Positions 53,453-62,165 of a stretch of DNA of 64,000 nucleotides are shown piece after piece; the first letter of the stretch is position 1, and each line of letters opens with the position of its first letter. Made by a program: the position numbers and the translations under genes. Source of the stretch: JAPOXR01 sp964291445 (GTDB lineage: Bacteria > Pseudomonadota > Alphaproteobacteria > Rhodobacterales > Rhodobacteraceae); assembly GCA_964291445.2 (NCBI GenBank), contig OZ219862.1:620001-684000 (forward strand), in the 5' to 3' direction. The notes beneath the pieces are model-generated. The model was given only the letters and a program-made list of their open reading frames with translations. It was not told where the DNA came from and did no database searches.

Positions 53453-54259
53453 ATGATTTCGACGGCAATCGAAATGGAGGCTGACGAGCAGGCCGACTCG
53501 ACGCCTGTCAAGGTTCTGAACGTCGAAGGGCTGAGCAAGAGCTTTGGCGGCCTGAAAGCTGTCGACGACATTTCCCTGGACGTATTTGAAGGGGAAATCC
53601 TGGCGCTAGTGGGAGATAACGGCGCAGGAAAGTCGACCCTGGTCAAGGCCATAGCGGGAGCGCAGCCGCCGGACAGCGGACAGATTTCGATCAATGGCGT
53701 CGTGCGTCAGCTCAACACGCCGCGTGACGCCAGCGATGCCGGAATTGGCTGCCTGCATCAGGGCCTCGGATTGGTGGATACGCTCAACGTTCCCGAAAAC
53801 GTCTTTCTCGGGCGAGAGTTGACCACCAAGTTGATGGGCTGCATCCCGCAGCTCGACCGGGCGAGAATGCGGGAGCGAACCATAGAGCTGCTCTCCGAAT
53901 TCGGAATATCGTTGCCACGCCTCAACGACCCGGTGGTCGGACTTTCCGGCGGCCAGCGACAGACCGTGGCGATCAGTCGGCTGCTGCTGCAGGATGTTCG
54001 ATTGATTATCATGGATGAACCCATGGCGGCTCTCGGCGTCGAGGAAGGACGCAGGGTTCTGGAGCTTGTGCGGACCATGAGTGGGCGCGGTATCAGCGTC
54101 ATCGTCATTACCCACAACCTGGAGCACGTGTTTCAGCTTGCTGACCGCATCGCCGTCATCAAGAACGGGCGGCTTGTGGGGCTGGTCAACGCCCAATCGA
54201 CGACCCGCTACGATATTGTCAGGATGATTACATTGGGCACGTCGGATGAAGGCAACTGA
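53453..54259 (+). CDS. sugar ABC importer ATPase (CUT2, single-domain)
   Basis: ATPase of a ribose/fructose-type (CUT2) importer, 268 residues with one nucleotide-binding domain, as in FrcA, not the double form of RbsA. Walker A GDNGAGKST (about 50-58), signature LSGGQRQT, Walker B LIIMDEP and switch His in VITHNLEHVF are intact. The Q-loop region has the CUT2 form CLHQGLGLVDTLNVPENVF. The next gene starts 14 bases before its stop. Confidence 0.92.
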   Translation: MISTAIEMEADEQADSTPVKVLNVEGLSKSFGGLKAVDDISLDVFEGEILALVGDNGAGKSTLVKAIAGAQPPDSGQISINGVVRQLNTPRDASDAGIGCLHQGLGLVDTLNVPENVFLGRELTTKLMGCIPQLDRARMRERTIELLSEFGISLPRLNDPVVGLSGGQRQTVAISRLLLQDVRLIIMDEPMAALGVEEGRRVLELVRTMSGRGISVIVITHNLEHVFQLADRIAVIKNGRLVGLVNAQSTTRYDIVRMITLGTSDEGN

Positions 54260-55268
54260 ACCCATGAATGCGTCATTGGAATCGAAACCGACCATCGGAC
54301 ATGCTGATCGGCGCTGGCTGTTTCAGGGTATCGGTCTTACCGCGGTCATCATTGTTCTGGCTGTTCTGTTCATCGTGATAAATCCCCGTTTTGGTACTCT
54401 CGCCAACCTTATCAATATCCTGACCCAGGCCTCGTTCATCATCGTCATCGCCGTTGGCATGACTTTCGTGATCACCAGTGCAGGCATAGATCTGTCCGTC
54501 GGCTCGGCGGTCGCATTCATTACCGTCGTTGCATTTGGACTGATCAAGGGTGGATTGAACCCGTTTCTGGGAGTCGTCTTCATGTTTGCGCTCGGTGCAT
54601 TCATTGGCTCCCTGATTGGCGGATGCGTCGCCTATATCAAGATTCCACCTTTTATTGCGACGCTCGGATTCATGGCGGGTCTGCGTGGACTTGCCCTCGT
54701 GCACTCGGCGGGTGAAATGCATTTTGGCCTCCCGACGTCACTTACCTATATCGGTCAGGGCAAAATTGCCGGAATTCCGGTACCGGTGATCATTTCGTTT
54801 GCTGCTGCCGCCTTCGGGGCCTGGCTGTTCAACCGAACCCGCTTCGGTCTCTACGTGAAGGCGATTGGCGGCAACAGGGAGGCGGCACGCCTGGCCGGCG
54901 TTCCGGTCAATCGCATCGAGGTCATGGTATATGTTCTCATGGGCCTGTTCACGGCACTTGGCGGGCTCATCATGATGACCAGGATTGATTCGACTCAGGC
55001 GACAATCGGCACCGCCATGGAGATCCATGTCATCTCGGCGGTCATCATCGGCGGGACGAGCCTGTTTGGAGGTCGCGGAACAATATACGGCACCGTCATG
55101 GGGGCACTGCTTCTTTCCATGATGAACAACGCGTTGATCATAGCGGGTGTCGACTTCTTCTGGCAACTGGTCGTCATGGGCGGCATCGTCCTGATCGCGG
55201 TTGCAATCAGCAATTTGCGCGAGCAACGAATTCCGATGCTGGCGCATTTCCTGCGGCGCGCGCATTAG
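54246..55268 (+). CDS. sugar ABC importer permease (RbsC-like)
   Basis: Membrane subunit of the CUT2 importer, 340 residues and 8-10 helices. Typical features are GMTFVITSAGIDLSVGSAVAF, PPFIATLGFMAGLRG and the cytoplasmic coupling region GGNREAARLAGVPVNRIEV. The late GTSLFGGRGTIYGTVMGALL is also characteristic. ATG 54246 overlaps the ATPase gene; 54264 is an alternative start. Confidence 0.93.
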   Translation: MKATEPMNASLESKPTIGHADRRWLFQGIGLTAVIIVLAVLFIVINPRFGTLANLINILTQASFIIVIAVGMTFVITSAGIDLSVGSAVAFITVVAFGLIKGGLNPFLGVVFMFALGAFIGSLIGGCVAYIKIPPFIATLGFMAGLRGLALVHSAGEMHFGLPTSLTYIGQGKIAGIPVPVIISFAAAAFGAWLFNRTRFGLYVKAIGGNREAARLAGVPVNRIEVMVYVLMGLFTALGGLIMMTRIDSTQATIGTAMEIHVISAVIIGGTSLFGGRGTIYGTVMGALLLSMMNNALIIAGVDFFWQLVVMGGIVLIAVAISNLREQRIPMLAHFLRRAH

Positions 55269-55284
55269 GACGCCGCCGCCAACA

Positions 55285-55304
55285 GCCCGGCAGACAAGCC
55301 GGGC
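55285..55304 (+). repeat. hairpin before the binding-protein gene
   Basis: GCCCGGC, loop AGACAA, GCCGGGC: a 7-bp stem in the short gap between permease and binding protein. It may stabilise the downstream binding-protein message. No T-run. Confidence 0.4.
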
Positions 55305-55328
55305 CTTCAACCAGGAGGAATCATCAAA

Positions 55329-56309
55329 ATGATCTTGCGTCGATCTTTTCTTGCGGCGGCAGCAATGGCCGCCTTTGCGTTCTCGTTGCCGGCAAAGGCC
55401 GAGCCGATGCGCATTGCCTATTTGTCACCGTCATTTGACATTTCTGACGCATGGGAACGCGTTTTCTGGGCGATGCAAGGCCGCCTGGAAGAGCTTGGCA
55501 TTGATTTCGAGGTGCAATCGCTCGCCGTCGCAAGCCATGTGGACCACGCCGGACAGCTGGCTCAGGTTGAGTCTGTCATCGCCGGCGGAGTGGATTACGT
55601 CTTCCTCGGCCCGACGGAATTCGAAGCTGCAATTCCCGCCTTGCGCAAGCTCAAGCAGGCCGGAATTCCGACAGTTGTCTTCAACTTCTCCATGCCGCAC
55701 GAGGATGAGGCGGCGCGGGCGATGAGCTATATTGCATTTGCCCACTATCCGGGCGGCGTCAAGTCAGGTGAATGGGCGGCCGAACATCTCGGCGGCAAGG
55801 GCAAGGTTCTCATTCTTCGAGGGGCTCCCGGCGTGATCAGCGATGATCGTGGCGGCGGCTTCATCAGCGTTGTCGAAAAATACCCCGACATCGAAGTCGT
55901 CATGGGGCCCTACACGGATTTCGACCGGGCCAAGGCCTACGACGCGGCCCAGAACATGCTGGCGGCACATCCGGACATCAACCTGATCTATGGCATGTCC
56001 ACGACGATCGGCCTTGGAGCAGCCCAGGTGGTTCGTCAAATGGGCAAGTCGGATGAAATCGCCACGATGGGATTTGGCGGTACAGGCGATGAAATCGTTG
56101 CAATGAAGGAAGGCTGGCTCACGGCATCCGTATTGCGGCCGATCGACGATGGCGGCGTTGCCGTTGCAGACGCGTTTGTTGCGCATAGCAAGGGCGAGGA
56201 GGTTCCGCTGGTTTGGGGTGGCTCGTTCATAATGGTCGACCGCTGGACCGACGCGGATGAAATCACCGAATACGCCAACAGGTACTCCAGGCCGAAAATG
56301 GGTCGATAA
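55329..56309 (+). CDS. sugar ABC importer solute-binding protein (CUT2)
   Basis: Periplasmic sugar-binding protein of the ribose-binding (Peripla_BP_4) type, 326 residues. The signal peptide MILRRSFLAAAAMAAFAFSL ends near AKA. The mature protein opens MRIAYLSPSFDISDAWERVF and has the hinge pieces YVFLGPTEFEAAIPALRKL and NLIYGMSTTIGLGAAQVVRQ. A ribosome site AGGAGG lies just upstream. Third gene of the importer operon. The ligand is probably a pentose, polyol or related sugar, judged by the dehydrogenase that follows. Confidence 0.92.
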   Translation: MILRRSFLAAAAMAAFAFSLPAKAEPMRIAYLSPSFDISDAWERVFWAMQGRLEELGIDFEVQSLAVASHVDHAGQLAQVESVIAGGVDYVFLGPTEFEAAIPALRKLKQAGIPTVVFNFSMPHEDEAARAMSYIAFAHYPGGVKSGEWAAEHLGGKGKVLILRGAPGVISDDRGGGFISVVEKYPDIEVVMGPYTDFDRAKAYDAAQNMLAAHPDINLIYGMSTTIGLGAAQVVRQMGKSDEIATMGFGGTGDEIVAMKEGWLTASVLRPIDDGGVAVADAFVAHSKGEEVPLVWGGSFIMVDRWTDADEITEYANRYSRPKMGR

Positions 56310-56337
56310 CCCTGAACTTGCGTCCATGAAAAATTGG

Positions 56338-56363
56338 CGCGGCCGGCATACGAGTCGGCCGCG
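56338..56363 (+). repeat. hairpin between binding protein and dehydrogenase
   Basis: CGCGGCCG / CGGCCGCG, 8-bp perfect stem with a 10-base loop, right after the binding-protein stop. Likely an mRNA-stabilising hairpin that also lowers expression of the dehydrogenase. Confidence 0.45.
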
Positions 56364-56389
56364 TATCTGCGATTTCTGGAGAATACGTG

Positions 56390-57445
56390 ATGGAAGCGCT
56401 GGTTCTTGAGCGCAAGGGTGAACTCTCGCTTCGAGATATCGCCATCGAAGAACATCTTGGTCCACATGACGTGCGCATTGCGCTGAGGCGAGTTGGCGTG
56501 TGTGGCAGTGACATTCACTACTATACCCATGGCAGTATTGGCCCTTTTGTCGTCAGGGAGCCCATGGTTCTGGGCCACGAGGCCTCGGGCGACATCGTGG
56601 AAGTCGGCTCGGAGGTCACCTCTCTTGCCGTCGGCGACAGGGTGTGCATGGAGCCGGGGATTCCGGATTCCAGGAGCCGGGCCGCCCGTCTCGGCAAGTA
56701 CAATCTGGATCCGTCCGTACGATTCTGGGCGACGCCGCCCGTGCACGGTGTATTGCGGCCAACCGTCGTGCATCCGGCAGAATTTACATTCCGAATCCCG
56801 GACAATGTGTCCTACGGTGCCGGTGCCATGGTCGAACCATTGGCCGTCGGCGTACATGCAGCAACCAAGGCGCAGGTGTTTCCGGGGGCGACGGCAGTTG
56901 TCGTGGGAGCCGGGACGATTGGTCTGGTGACCGTATTGGCGGCCCTCGCCGCCGGATGCAGCCGGGTTATCGTGAGCGACATACAGGACCCCAAGCTTGA
57001 CCTGGCAGCTCAACTCGGCCCTGTTCTGCCCGTAAATGTGCGCCGCGAAACTCTAGCCGATGTCGTCCATCGAGACTCCGACGGCTGGGGCGCCGACATC
57101 GTTTTCGAGGCCTCCGGCAATGCAAAGGCCGCATCGAAGGTCTTCGACTACCTATGCCCGGGCGGAACCGTGGTCCTGATCGGGATGCCCGGATCGCCAA
57201 TCGAATACGATGTGCTGGCGGCACAGGTCAAGGAGGCGCGGGTCGAGCACGTCTTCCGCTACGCCCATGTCTACCCGCAGGCCGTGGCCATGCTGGCATC
57301 GGGCAAGATCAATGCCGACCAACTGATAACCGATCTATACGGTTTCCCGGATAGCGTGCAGGCGTTCGACTTTGCCCGCCAAATGCCACCAGAAACTGTC
57401 AAGGTGCAGATCGACCTTCAGGATTCCGGTCAGACCGCAGTATAG
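56390..57445 (+). CDS. zinc-type polyol dehydrogenase (xylitol/sorbitol/idonate-like)
   Basis: Medium-chain dehydrogenase, 351 residues. The catalytic zinc site has Cys in GVCGSDIHYY, His-Glu in LGHEASG and a Glu in VEPLAVG. The four-Cys structural zinc loop is missing (EPGIPDSRSRAARLGKYNLD), as in bacterial xylitol dehydrogenases. Rossmann motif VVGAGTIGLVTVLA is followed by VSDIQDPK, whose Asp selects NAD. ATG 56390, behind GGAG, is chosen over a GTG 3 bases earlier. It probably oxidises the imported polyol. Its last 16 bases overlap the convergent SDR gene. Confidence 0.92.
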   Translation: MEALVLERKGELSLRDIAIEEHLGPHDVRIALRRVGVCGSDIHYYTHGSIGPFVVREPMVLGHEASGDIVEVGSEVTSLAVGDRVCMEPGIPDSRSRAARLGKYNLDPSVRFWATPPVHGVLRPTVVHPAEFTFRIPDNVSYGAGAMVEPLAVGVHAATKAQVFPGATAVVVGAGTIGLVTVLAALAAGCSRVIVSDIQDPKLDLAAQLGPVLPVNVRRETLADVVHRDSDGWGADIVFEASGNAKAASKVFDYLCPGGTVVLIGMPGSPIEYDVLAAQVKEARVEHVFRYAHVYPQAVAMLASGKINADQLITDLYGFPDSVQAFDFARQMPPETVKVQIDLQDSGQTAV

Positions 57446-58200
57446 CCGCCATCCAGCATCAAGGTATCGCCGTTGACGAGATCAGAGGCCGGCGACGAGA
57501 GAAAGAGAACCATGTCGGCAACCTCCACCGGGTGCCCAAAACGCGCAGCCGGAATCTTTGCCTTCATCGGATCGCCTTTTTCCGGTTTCCCCCAAACCCG
57601 CTCCCCCATCGGCGTGAGGATCACGGTCGGGCAAATGGCGTTGCACTGAATGTTGTATTGCGCCCATTCGCATGTCATCGCCTTCGTCAGCGCGTTCAGG
57701 CCATTCTTCGAGGATGCATAGGCGCAGTGATCCGGAATCAGCACGATTCCAGTCTGCGACGAGATATTGACGATCTTGCCCTGCCTTTGCCTGATCATGC
57801 CCGGGGCCAGCGCCTGGGCAAGCAGGAATGGTGCCCGAAGGTTGACCGACATCATCCGGTCCCAATCCTCCACTCTCGCATCCAGGATCGAGGCGGTGGT
57901 GGTGGTCGCGGCATTGTTGACAAGAATGTCAATCGTGCCGAACCTCTCGAGTGCCTGTCGAGCCGCCTCGCGAGGCCCATCGACCGTCGCCAGCTCCGCT
58001 TCCACGAGCAGGCAATCCTTGCCCGCCGCTTCAACCGCGTCCCGCGCGCCTTCGAGCCCTTCGGCGTCTCGGGCGACGGCACAAATATCGGCTCCTGCCT
58101 CGGCCAGGACTTCGCAAATCTTGAATCCGATACCCTTCGACGCGCCGGTAACGAGCGCATTCTTGCCTTCAATCGAAAATCTTTCGAGATACCGCTTCAT
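57430..58200 (-). CDS. SDR-family oxidoreductase (gluconate-5-dehydrogenase-like)
   Basis: Classical SDR, 256 residues: TGASKGIGF (about 18-26), NNAA, catalytic Ser in NISSQTG and YASSK. The aspartate after strand 2 is not clear (AVARDAEGLE). Gluconate 5-dehydrogenase and 3-ketoacyl reductase relatives share this pattern (PVEVADMVLFLSSPASDLVNG). ATG 58200 follows a GGAGG site. It converges on the polyol dehydrogenase with 16 overlapping bases, which may let each transcript limit the other. Likely the next step in the same sugar pathway. Confidence 0.9.
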   Translation of the reverse strand: MKRYLERFSIEGKNALVTGASKGIGFKICEVLAEAGADICAVARDAEGLEGARDAVEAAGKDCLLVEAELATVDGPREAARQALERFGTIDILVNNAATTTTASILDARVEDWDRMMSVNLRAPFLLAQALAPGMIRQRQGKIVNISSQTGIVLIPDHCAYASSKNGLNALTKAMTCEWAQYNIQCNAICPTVILTPMGERVWGKPEKGDPMKAKIPAARFGHPVEVADMVLFLSSPASDLVNGDTLMLDGGYTAV

Positions 58201-58797
58201 ATTGCCTCCGAATTCCAGTCCCGTATACGCCATCGGCCATTTCCGGCATGCGGGCACGGGAAACGACACGGTGAGGGAGTTCAGCCATGAGGCGGCTGAA
58301 ATCCCTGCTGACCGGAGCGTAGTCCGGCTCTGCGGGCGGTGCAAGGCCTGCCGCCACGCATGACGCACCATCCCCGGGGTGGACCGTCTCAATGCGAACG
58401 AACAGGAACACCATCCCCGGGCCACGCCCGGCCCCGGTGCGATCTCACCGCACCGTAAAATCTGACCGGCAGGCGATTCTCGGCTGGCTCGCGGCTATGG
58501 GGCGACCAGACCGGCGAAGTCTCAACCCTGACTGTCAATGTACTGGCACGTGATTCGGCCGCACATCCGAGCCCTCCACTCGCTCGTCGTCGATGATGGG
58601 GGCACAGACCTTGGTAGGGGATCAGCGGCCACCGGTGGTTTTCCGGATGTTCGCGTAGGGAGTTGTGATGGCCAATTCACTTTCATTTGTGCTCGATACC
58701 GGTCCTGCTTCACATGATGATTGATGCGACTCCTGGATCCGTTGTCACTGAACGGAACGTCGCAGGCCAGTTTGCCAAGGCGCCAAGGCTGACCCGC
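58201..58797. other. 597-base gap, unassigned
   Basis: Between the SDR start and the antitoxin stop. Holds the SDR promoter (reading left). A weak 7-bp hairpin CGGTGCG/CGCACCG lies at 58435-58455. Some frames around 58540-58710 look vaguely protein-like but are interrupted and have no start. They may be debris of a mobile element next to the broken toxin-antitoxin locus. Confidence 0.4.
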
Positions 58798-59121
58798 TCA
58801 GTTGGCCATCGCTGATCTGTCCTGATGCCTGGAGTCGACATGCACTGCGATCTGTAGATCCCGGTCCAGCGCCGCGAGCATCTTCATCAGCCGGTCCAAC
58901 GTGAATCGTCCCAGATCGGCATTTCGGATCCGTGAAAAATCCGCGGCGGCATAAGGGGTTAGGGCAGCGGCCCTTCGTACAGAAAGCCCTCGCTCGTCCA
59001 ACGTCGCAATGATGCGAGCAGCCAGGACCGCCTTGGCATGCTTCAAATCTGCCTCGGGATCGCCCAGATCGCGATACAGATTGCCGCTTCCTTCGATCAG
59101 TTCAATTTCGTTTCCACTCAT
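58798..59121 (-). CDS. XRE-like antitoxin (HigA2/NadS type)
   Basis: Antitoxin-like HTH protein of 107 residues: an acidic lead (SGNEIELIEGSGNLYRDLGD), then PEADLKHAKAVLAARIIATL, LSVRRAAALTPYAAADFSRI as the HTH, and a beta-strand end RDLQIAVHVDSR. This is the fused-linker form usually found after a RelE/Gp49-like toxin. ATG 59121 has a GGGAGG site and overlaps the former toxin stop (ATGA). Its toxin is broken, so it may persist as an orphan that still protects against a homologous toxin. Confidence 0.85.
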   Translation of the reverse strand: MSGNEIELIEGSGNLYRDLGDPEADLKHAKAVLAARIIATLDERGLSVRRAAALTPYAAADFSRIRNADLGRFTLDRLMKMLAALDRDLQIAVHVDSRHQDRSAMAN

Positions 59122-59485
59122 GACAATACCTCCCGTTTCAACCTGGCCAGCCGACTCGCAATCAGATCGATCTCGTGCTTTGGTGTCTTGTGATCCCGAT
59201 CTTCGACTTCTTCCGGAACGCATGGACCACCCAAAGCCGGCCAGCCAGTTCCGTGATGTAGACCACCCGCCAGGCATCTGTGCGGTGGCGAATGGCGATC
59301 TGAAAGACACCCGACTCAAGGCCCTACAGCGGCTTTGCGATGTCCGCCTTGCCGCCCTCGGCCGCAATCGTCAGCGCGGCAGTCGCCCTGTCCCTCACCA
59401 TTTCGGGAAATGTCTCGAAGACCTTGTGTGCCGCCTTGATCCACCCGATGGGCCTCGATTTTCTGTTCACACCATTTGTTGTCAT
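59118..59485 (-). pseudogene. inactivated RelE/HigB (Gp49-like) toxin
   Basis: In the frame from ATG 59485 the protein reads GWIKAAHKVFETFPEMVRD, then GGKADIAKPL, meets TAG at 59324-59326, and continues GLESGVFQIAIRHRTDAWRV and LAGRLWVVHAFRKKSKIGI. This is the phage-derived Gp49-like toxin family. A second lesion, a frameshift near 59183-59193, is needed to reach the proper end PKHEIDLIASRLARLK and the TGA overlapping the antitoxin ATG. One nonsense and one frameshift make the toxin non-functional. Confidence 0.8.
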
Positions 59486-59811
59486 ATTTGACTACACTAA
59501 TCAATGCAGACTATTGGCCGCCCAACGATCCCATCCAGGGCCAATAGGGTTGTTGCGCTGTGCGCTGGCATATTCTCCGTCGAGCGTGGATGCGCCGCAT
59601 ATGACCAGTTCGTGAACATTTGCATGAATAGCCTGGATGCCTTCAAGGCCTGCTCACGATCCACTGAACCTTCCCGGAAATGTCGCATGGCGCCGGTCGT
59701 GGCGACGAATACGGAATACTCCGCATGTGCTGATTTCAACGAAAACCCTACTCGCCCCTCGCATTGGTCACTCGCCAACCACCATGCCAGTTGAGGCCGT
59801 GCAATGCCTGG
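59486..59811. other. 326-base gap with CTATTGGCC hairpin
   Basis: Contains the promoter region of the broken toxin-antitoxin locus and hairpin copy 2 (59511-59547). Both strands have open frames from about 59500 to 59790, but neither has a ribosome site or a recognisable family, so I do not call a gene. Confidence 0.4.
59511..59547. repeat. CTATTGGCC/GGCCAATAG hairpin, copy 2
   Basis: Arms CTATTGGCC (59511-59519) and GGCCAATAG (59539-59547) around a 19-base centre. Left arm continues GCCC and right arm is preceded by GGG, as in copy 1 (24325-24360), while the centre differs. Both copies lie shortly upstream of a toxin-antitoxin-type locus. Confidence 0.6.
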
Positions 59812-60225
59812 TCAGGCCCGGTTGATGGCGACCTGGCGGACCCGCGGTGTGTCGGCATTGCGCTCGAGATCCACGTGCAAAAGCCCCCGGCTCAGGGTTG
59901 CATTCCGAACCTCGAGTCCTTCGGCCAGCACGAAGCTCCTCTGGAACTGCCTGGACGCGATCCCGCGATGAAGAAAAAGCCGCTCCCCGTCATCCGGTGC
60001 CTGCTTGCCGCGGATGACCAGCTGCCGGTCCTCTTCCGTGACCGAAATCTCCTCCTCGCCAAAGCCGGCAACGGCCACGGTGATCCTGATGGCGTGCGGG
60101 CCGATTTGCTCGATATTGTATGGCGGATATCCCTCATTCCGGTTCCTGACCGACTGCTCCAGAACCCGGTCGATTTGTTCAAATCCGAGCAGGAACGGAT
60201 GCGCACCAAATGTCAGCTTGGCCAT
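59812..60225 (-). CDS. Hsp20-family small heat-shock protein
   Basis: Small heat-shock chaperone of the IbpA type, 137 residues. It starts MAKLTFGAHPFLLGFEQIDR (ATG 60225), then has the alpha-crystallin domain PPYNIEQIGPHAIRITVAVA to GLLHVDLER (about 34-125). The dimer-loop region (GKQAPDDGERLFLHRGIASR) and conserved end ARRQFQRSFVLAEGLEV-like segment are present. It holds unfolding proteins for refolding by other chaperones. It sits downstream of groEL on the same strand after a strong terminator, so it should have its own heat-responsive promoter. Confidence 0.92.
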   Translation of the reverse strand: MAKLTFGAHPFLLGFEQIDRVLEQSVRNRNEGYPPYNIEQIGPHAIRITVAVAGFGEEEISVTEEDRQLVIRGKQAPDDGERLFLHRGIASRQFQRSFVLAEGLEVRNATLSRGLLHVDLERNADTPRVRQVAINRA

Positions 60226-60431
60226 GTCTGCCTCAATTGCCGGGCCCGGCGGCGCCATCGGCCGCCCCGGGATCTTGCCCAATTCTAGCGTCAGCCTTCG
60301 CCGCTGACCATCAATTCCGCGCCGGTCTGGCCGCGCCCAGGCTCCGGCTGGCAGGCTCGCAGTCCATTCCCGTCATCTCCATGCCGGCCTGGCCGCACCC
60401 GTCGCCACCGCCCCGGCAAGCCGGGGCCGAT

Positions 60432-60459
60432 CAAAAAGAAAGGGGCCCGAAGGCCCCTT
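60432..60459 (-). terminator. rho-independent terminator of groES-groEL
   Basis: In the minus direction: AAGGGGCC, loop TTCG, GGCCCCTT, then a pyrimidine run including TCTTTTT. The tetraloop and U-rich tail make it a good intrinsic terminator, 24 bases past the groEL stop. Confidence 0.8.
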
Positions 60460-60482
60460 CCCCGTCAATATCGAGCTGACAC

Positions 60483-62120
60483 TTACATCATGCCGCCCAT
60501 GCCGCCCATGTCCGGAGGCATCGGTGCATTGCTCTTCGGTTCCGGCTTCTCGGCGACCATGGCTTCGGTCGTGATCAGAAGACCGGCGATCGAGGCTGCA
60601 TCCTCGAGTGCGGTCCGGACGACCTTGGCCGGGTCAATCACCCCGAACTTGAACATGTCGCCATATTCCTCGGTCTGGGCATTGAAGCCGAAATCCTTCT
60701 TGTCGGATTCACGGACCTTGGCTGCCACGATACCGGCATCAACGCCAGAATTCTCGGCAATCTGGCGAAGCGGAGCCTCCAGCGCACGGCGAACGATCCC
60801 GATACCGGCATCCTGGTCGGAATTCTCGCCGTTGAGACCATCCAGCGCGCTGGCTGCGGCCACCAGGGCCACGCCACCACCGGCGACCACACCTTCCTGG
60901 ACCGCGGCCCGGGTCGAGTTCAGCGCATCATCAACACGGTCCTTGCGCTCCTTGACCTCGACCTCCGTGGCGCCACCGACTCGAATGACAGCGACACCGC
61001 CAGCCAGCTTGGCCAACCTTTCCTGGAGCTTCTCGCGGTCATAATCGGAGGTGGTTTCCTCGATCTGCTGGCGGATCTGGGTGACACGGCCTTCGATCTC
61101 GGCCTTTTCGCCGGCACCGTCGACAATGGTGGTGTCGTCCTTGTTGATGACAATCTTCTTGGCGGTGCCGAGCATGTCGATGCCGACATTCTCGAGCTTC
61201 ATTCCGAGATCCTCGGAAATTACCTGCCCGCCAGTCAGAATGGCAATATCCTGCAGCATGGCCTTGCGGCGATCGCCAAATCCGGGAGCCTTGACACCGG
61301 CAATCTTCAAGCCGCCACGCAGCTTGTTGACAACCAGGGTCGCCAGTGCCTCGCCCTCGATATCCTCGGCGATGATCAGCAACGGCTTGCCCGACTGGAT
61401 GACCGATTCAAGCAGCGGCACCATCGGCTGCAGCGAGGAGAGCTTCTTCTCGTGCAACAGGATGTAGCCCTCTTCGAGGTCGGCGGTCATCTTGTCCGCA
61501 TTGGTCACGAAATACGGCGAGAGATAGCCGCGGTCGAACTGCATGCCTTCGACCACGTCGGTCTCGGTCTCCAGCCCCTTGTTTTCCTCGACGGTGATGA
61601 CGCCCTCATTGCCGACCTTCTGCATGGCGTCGGCAATCTGGTCGCCAATTTCCTTCTCGCCATTGGCCGAAATCGTCCCGACCTGGGCGACTTCCCTCGA
61701 CTCCTTGACGGGCTTGGCGCCTTCCCTGATCTGCTCGACGACCTTGGCGACTGCCAGGTCGACGCCGCGCTTGAGATCCATCGGATTCATGCCGGCGGCG
61801 ACCGATTTCAGGCCTTCGCTGACAATCGCCTGGGCAAGCACGGTGGCGGTGGTGGTGCCATCTCCGGCCTCGTCATTGGTGCGGGAAGCAACTTCCTTCA
61901 CCATCTGAGCGCCCATGTTCTCGAACTTGTCCTCGAGTTCGACTTCCTTGGCGACCGTCACGCCATCCTTGGTGATGCGCGGTGCCCCGAACGACTTGTC
62001 GAGCACGACATTCCGGCCCTTCGGGCCAAGCGTGACCCGAACGGAATCGGAGAGCGTGTTGATGCCCTTCAGCATTCTGTTGCGGGCATCATTGCTGAAT
62101 TTGAGTTCTTTCGCTGCCAT
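60483..62120 (-). CDS. groEL: chaperonin GroEL
   Basis: 60-kDa chaperonin, 545 residues, forming the double ring that refolds proteins with GroES. Family features include VTLGPKGRNVVLDKSFGAP and DGTTTATVLAQAI (nucleotide-binding, Asp in GDGTTT), the apical region with EGMQFDRGYLSPYFVTN, and the C-terminal GGM repeat (PPDMGGMGGMM). It follows groES by 45 bases in the standard bicistronic operon. Confidence 0.98.
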   Translation of the reverse strand: MAAKELKFSNDARNRMLKGINTLSDSVRVTLGPKGRNVVLDKSFGAPRITKDGVTVAKEVELEDKFENMGAQMVKEVASRTNDEAGDGTTTATVLAQAIVSEGLKSVAAGMNPMDLKRGVDLAVAKVVEQIREGAKPVKESREVAQVGTISANGEKEIGDQIADAMQKVGNEGVITVEENKGLETETDVVEGMQFDRGYLSPYFVTNADKMTADLEEGYILLHEKKLSSLQPMVPLLESVIQSGKPLLIIAEDIEGEALATLVVNKLRGGLKIAGVKAPGFGDRRKAMLQDIAILTGGQVISEDLGMKLENVGIDMLGTAKKIVINKDDTTIVDGAGEKAEIEGRVTQIRQQIEETTSDYDREKLQERLAKLAGGVAVIRVGGATEVEVKERKDRVDDALNSTRAAVQEGVVAGGGVALVAAASALDGLNGENSDQDAGIGIVRRALEAPLRQIAENSGVDAGIVAAKVRESDKKDFGFNAQTEEYGDMFKFGVIDPAKVVRTALEDAASIAGLLITTEAMVAEKPEPKSNAPMPPDMGGMGGMM

Positions 62121-62165
62121 TTCCCTTGTTCCTTAGGTTTGGTTGAGTTGTAACGACCACGTCTC

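Noticed and set aside
58435..58455. 7-bp hairpin CGGTGCG/CGCACCG as a terminator
   Set aside because: Short stem, no U-run in either direction and no gene ending nearby, so it is not called as a separate feature.
31234..59326. Readthrough or recoding of TAG, because two interrupted genes both carry an in-frame TAG
   Set aside because: TAG is used as a normal stop here (kinase at 19658, polyol dehydrogenase at 57445), and the toxin also carries a frameshift, so plain decay explains both cases.
59497..59794. Overlapping open frames of about 93-96 codons on both strands
   Set aside because: No ribosome sites, no family resemblance, and both strands are open at once, which is typical of non-coding high-GC DNA.
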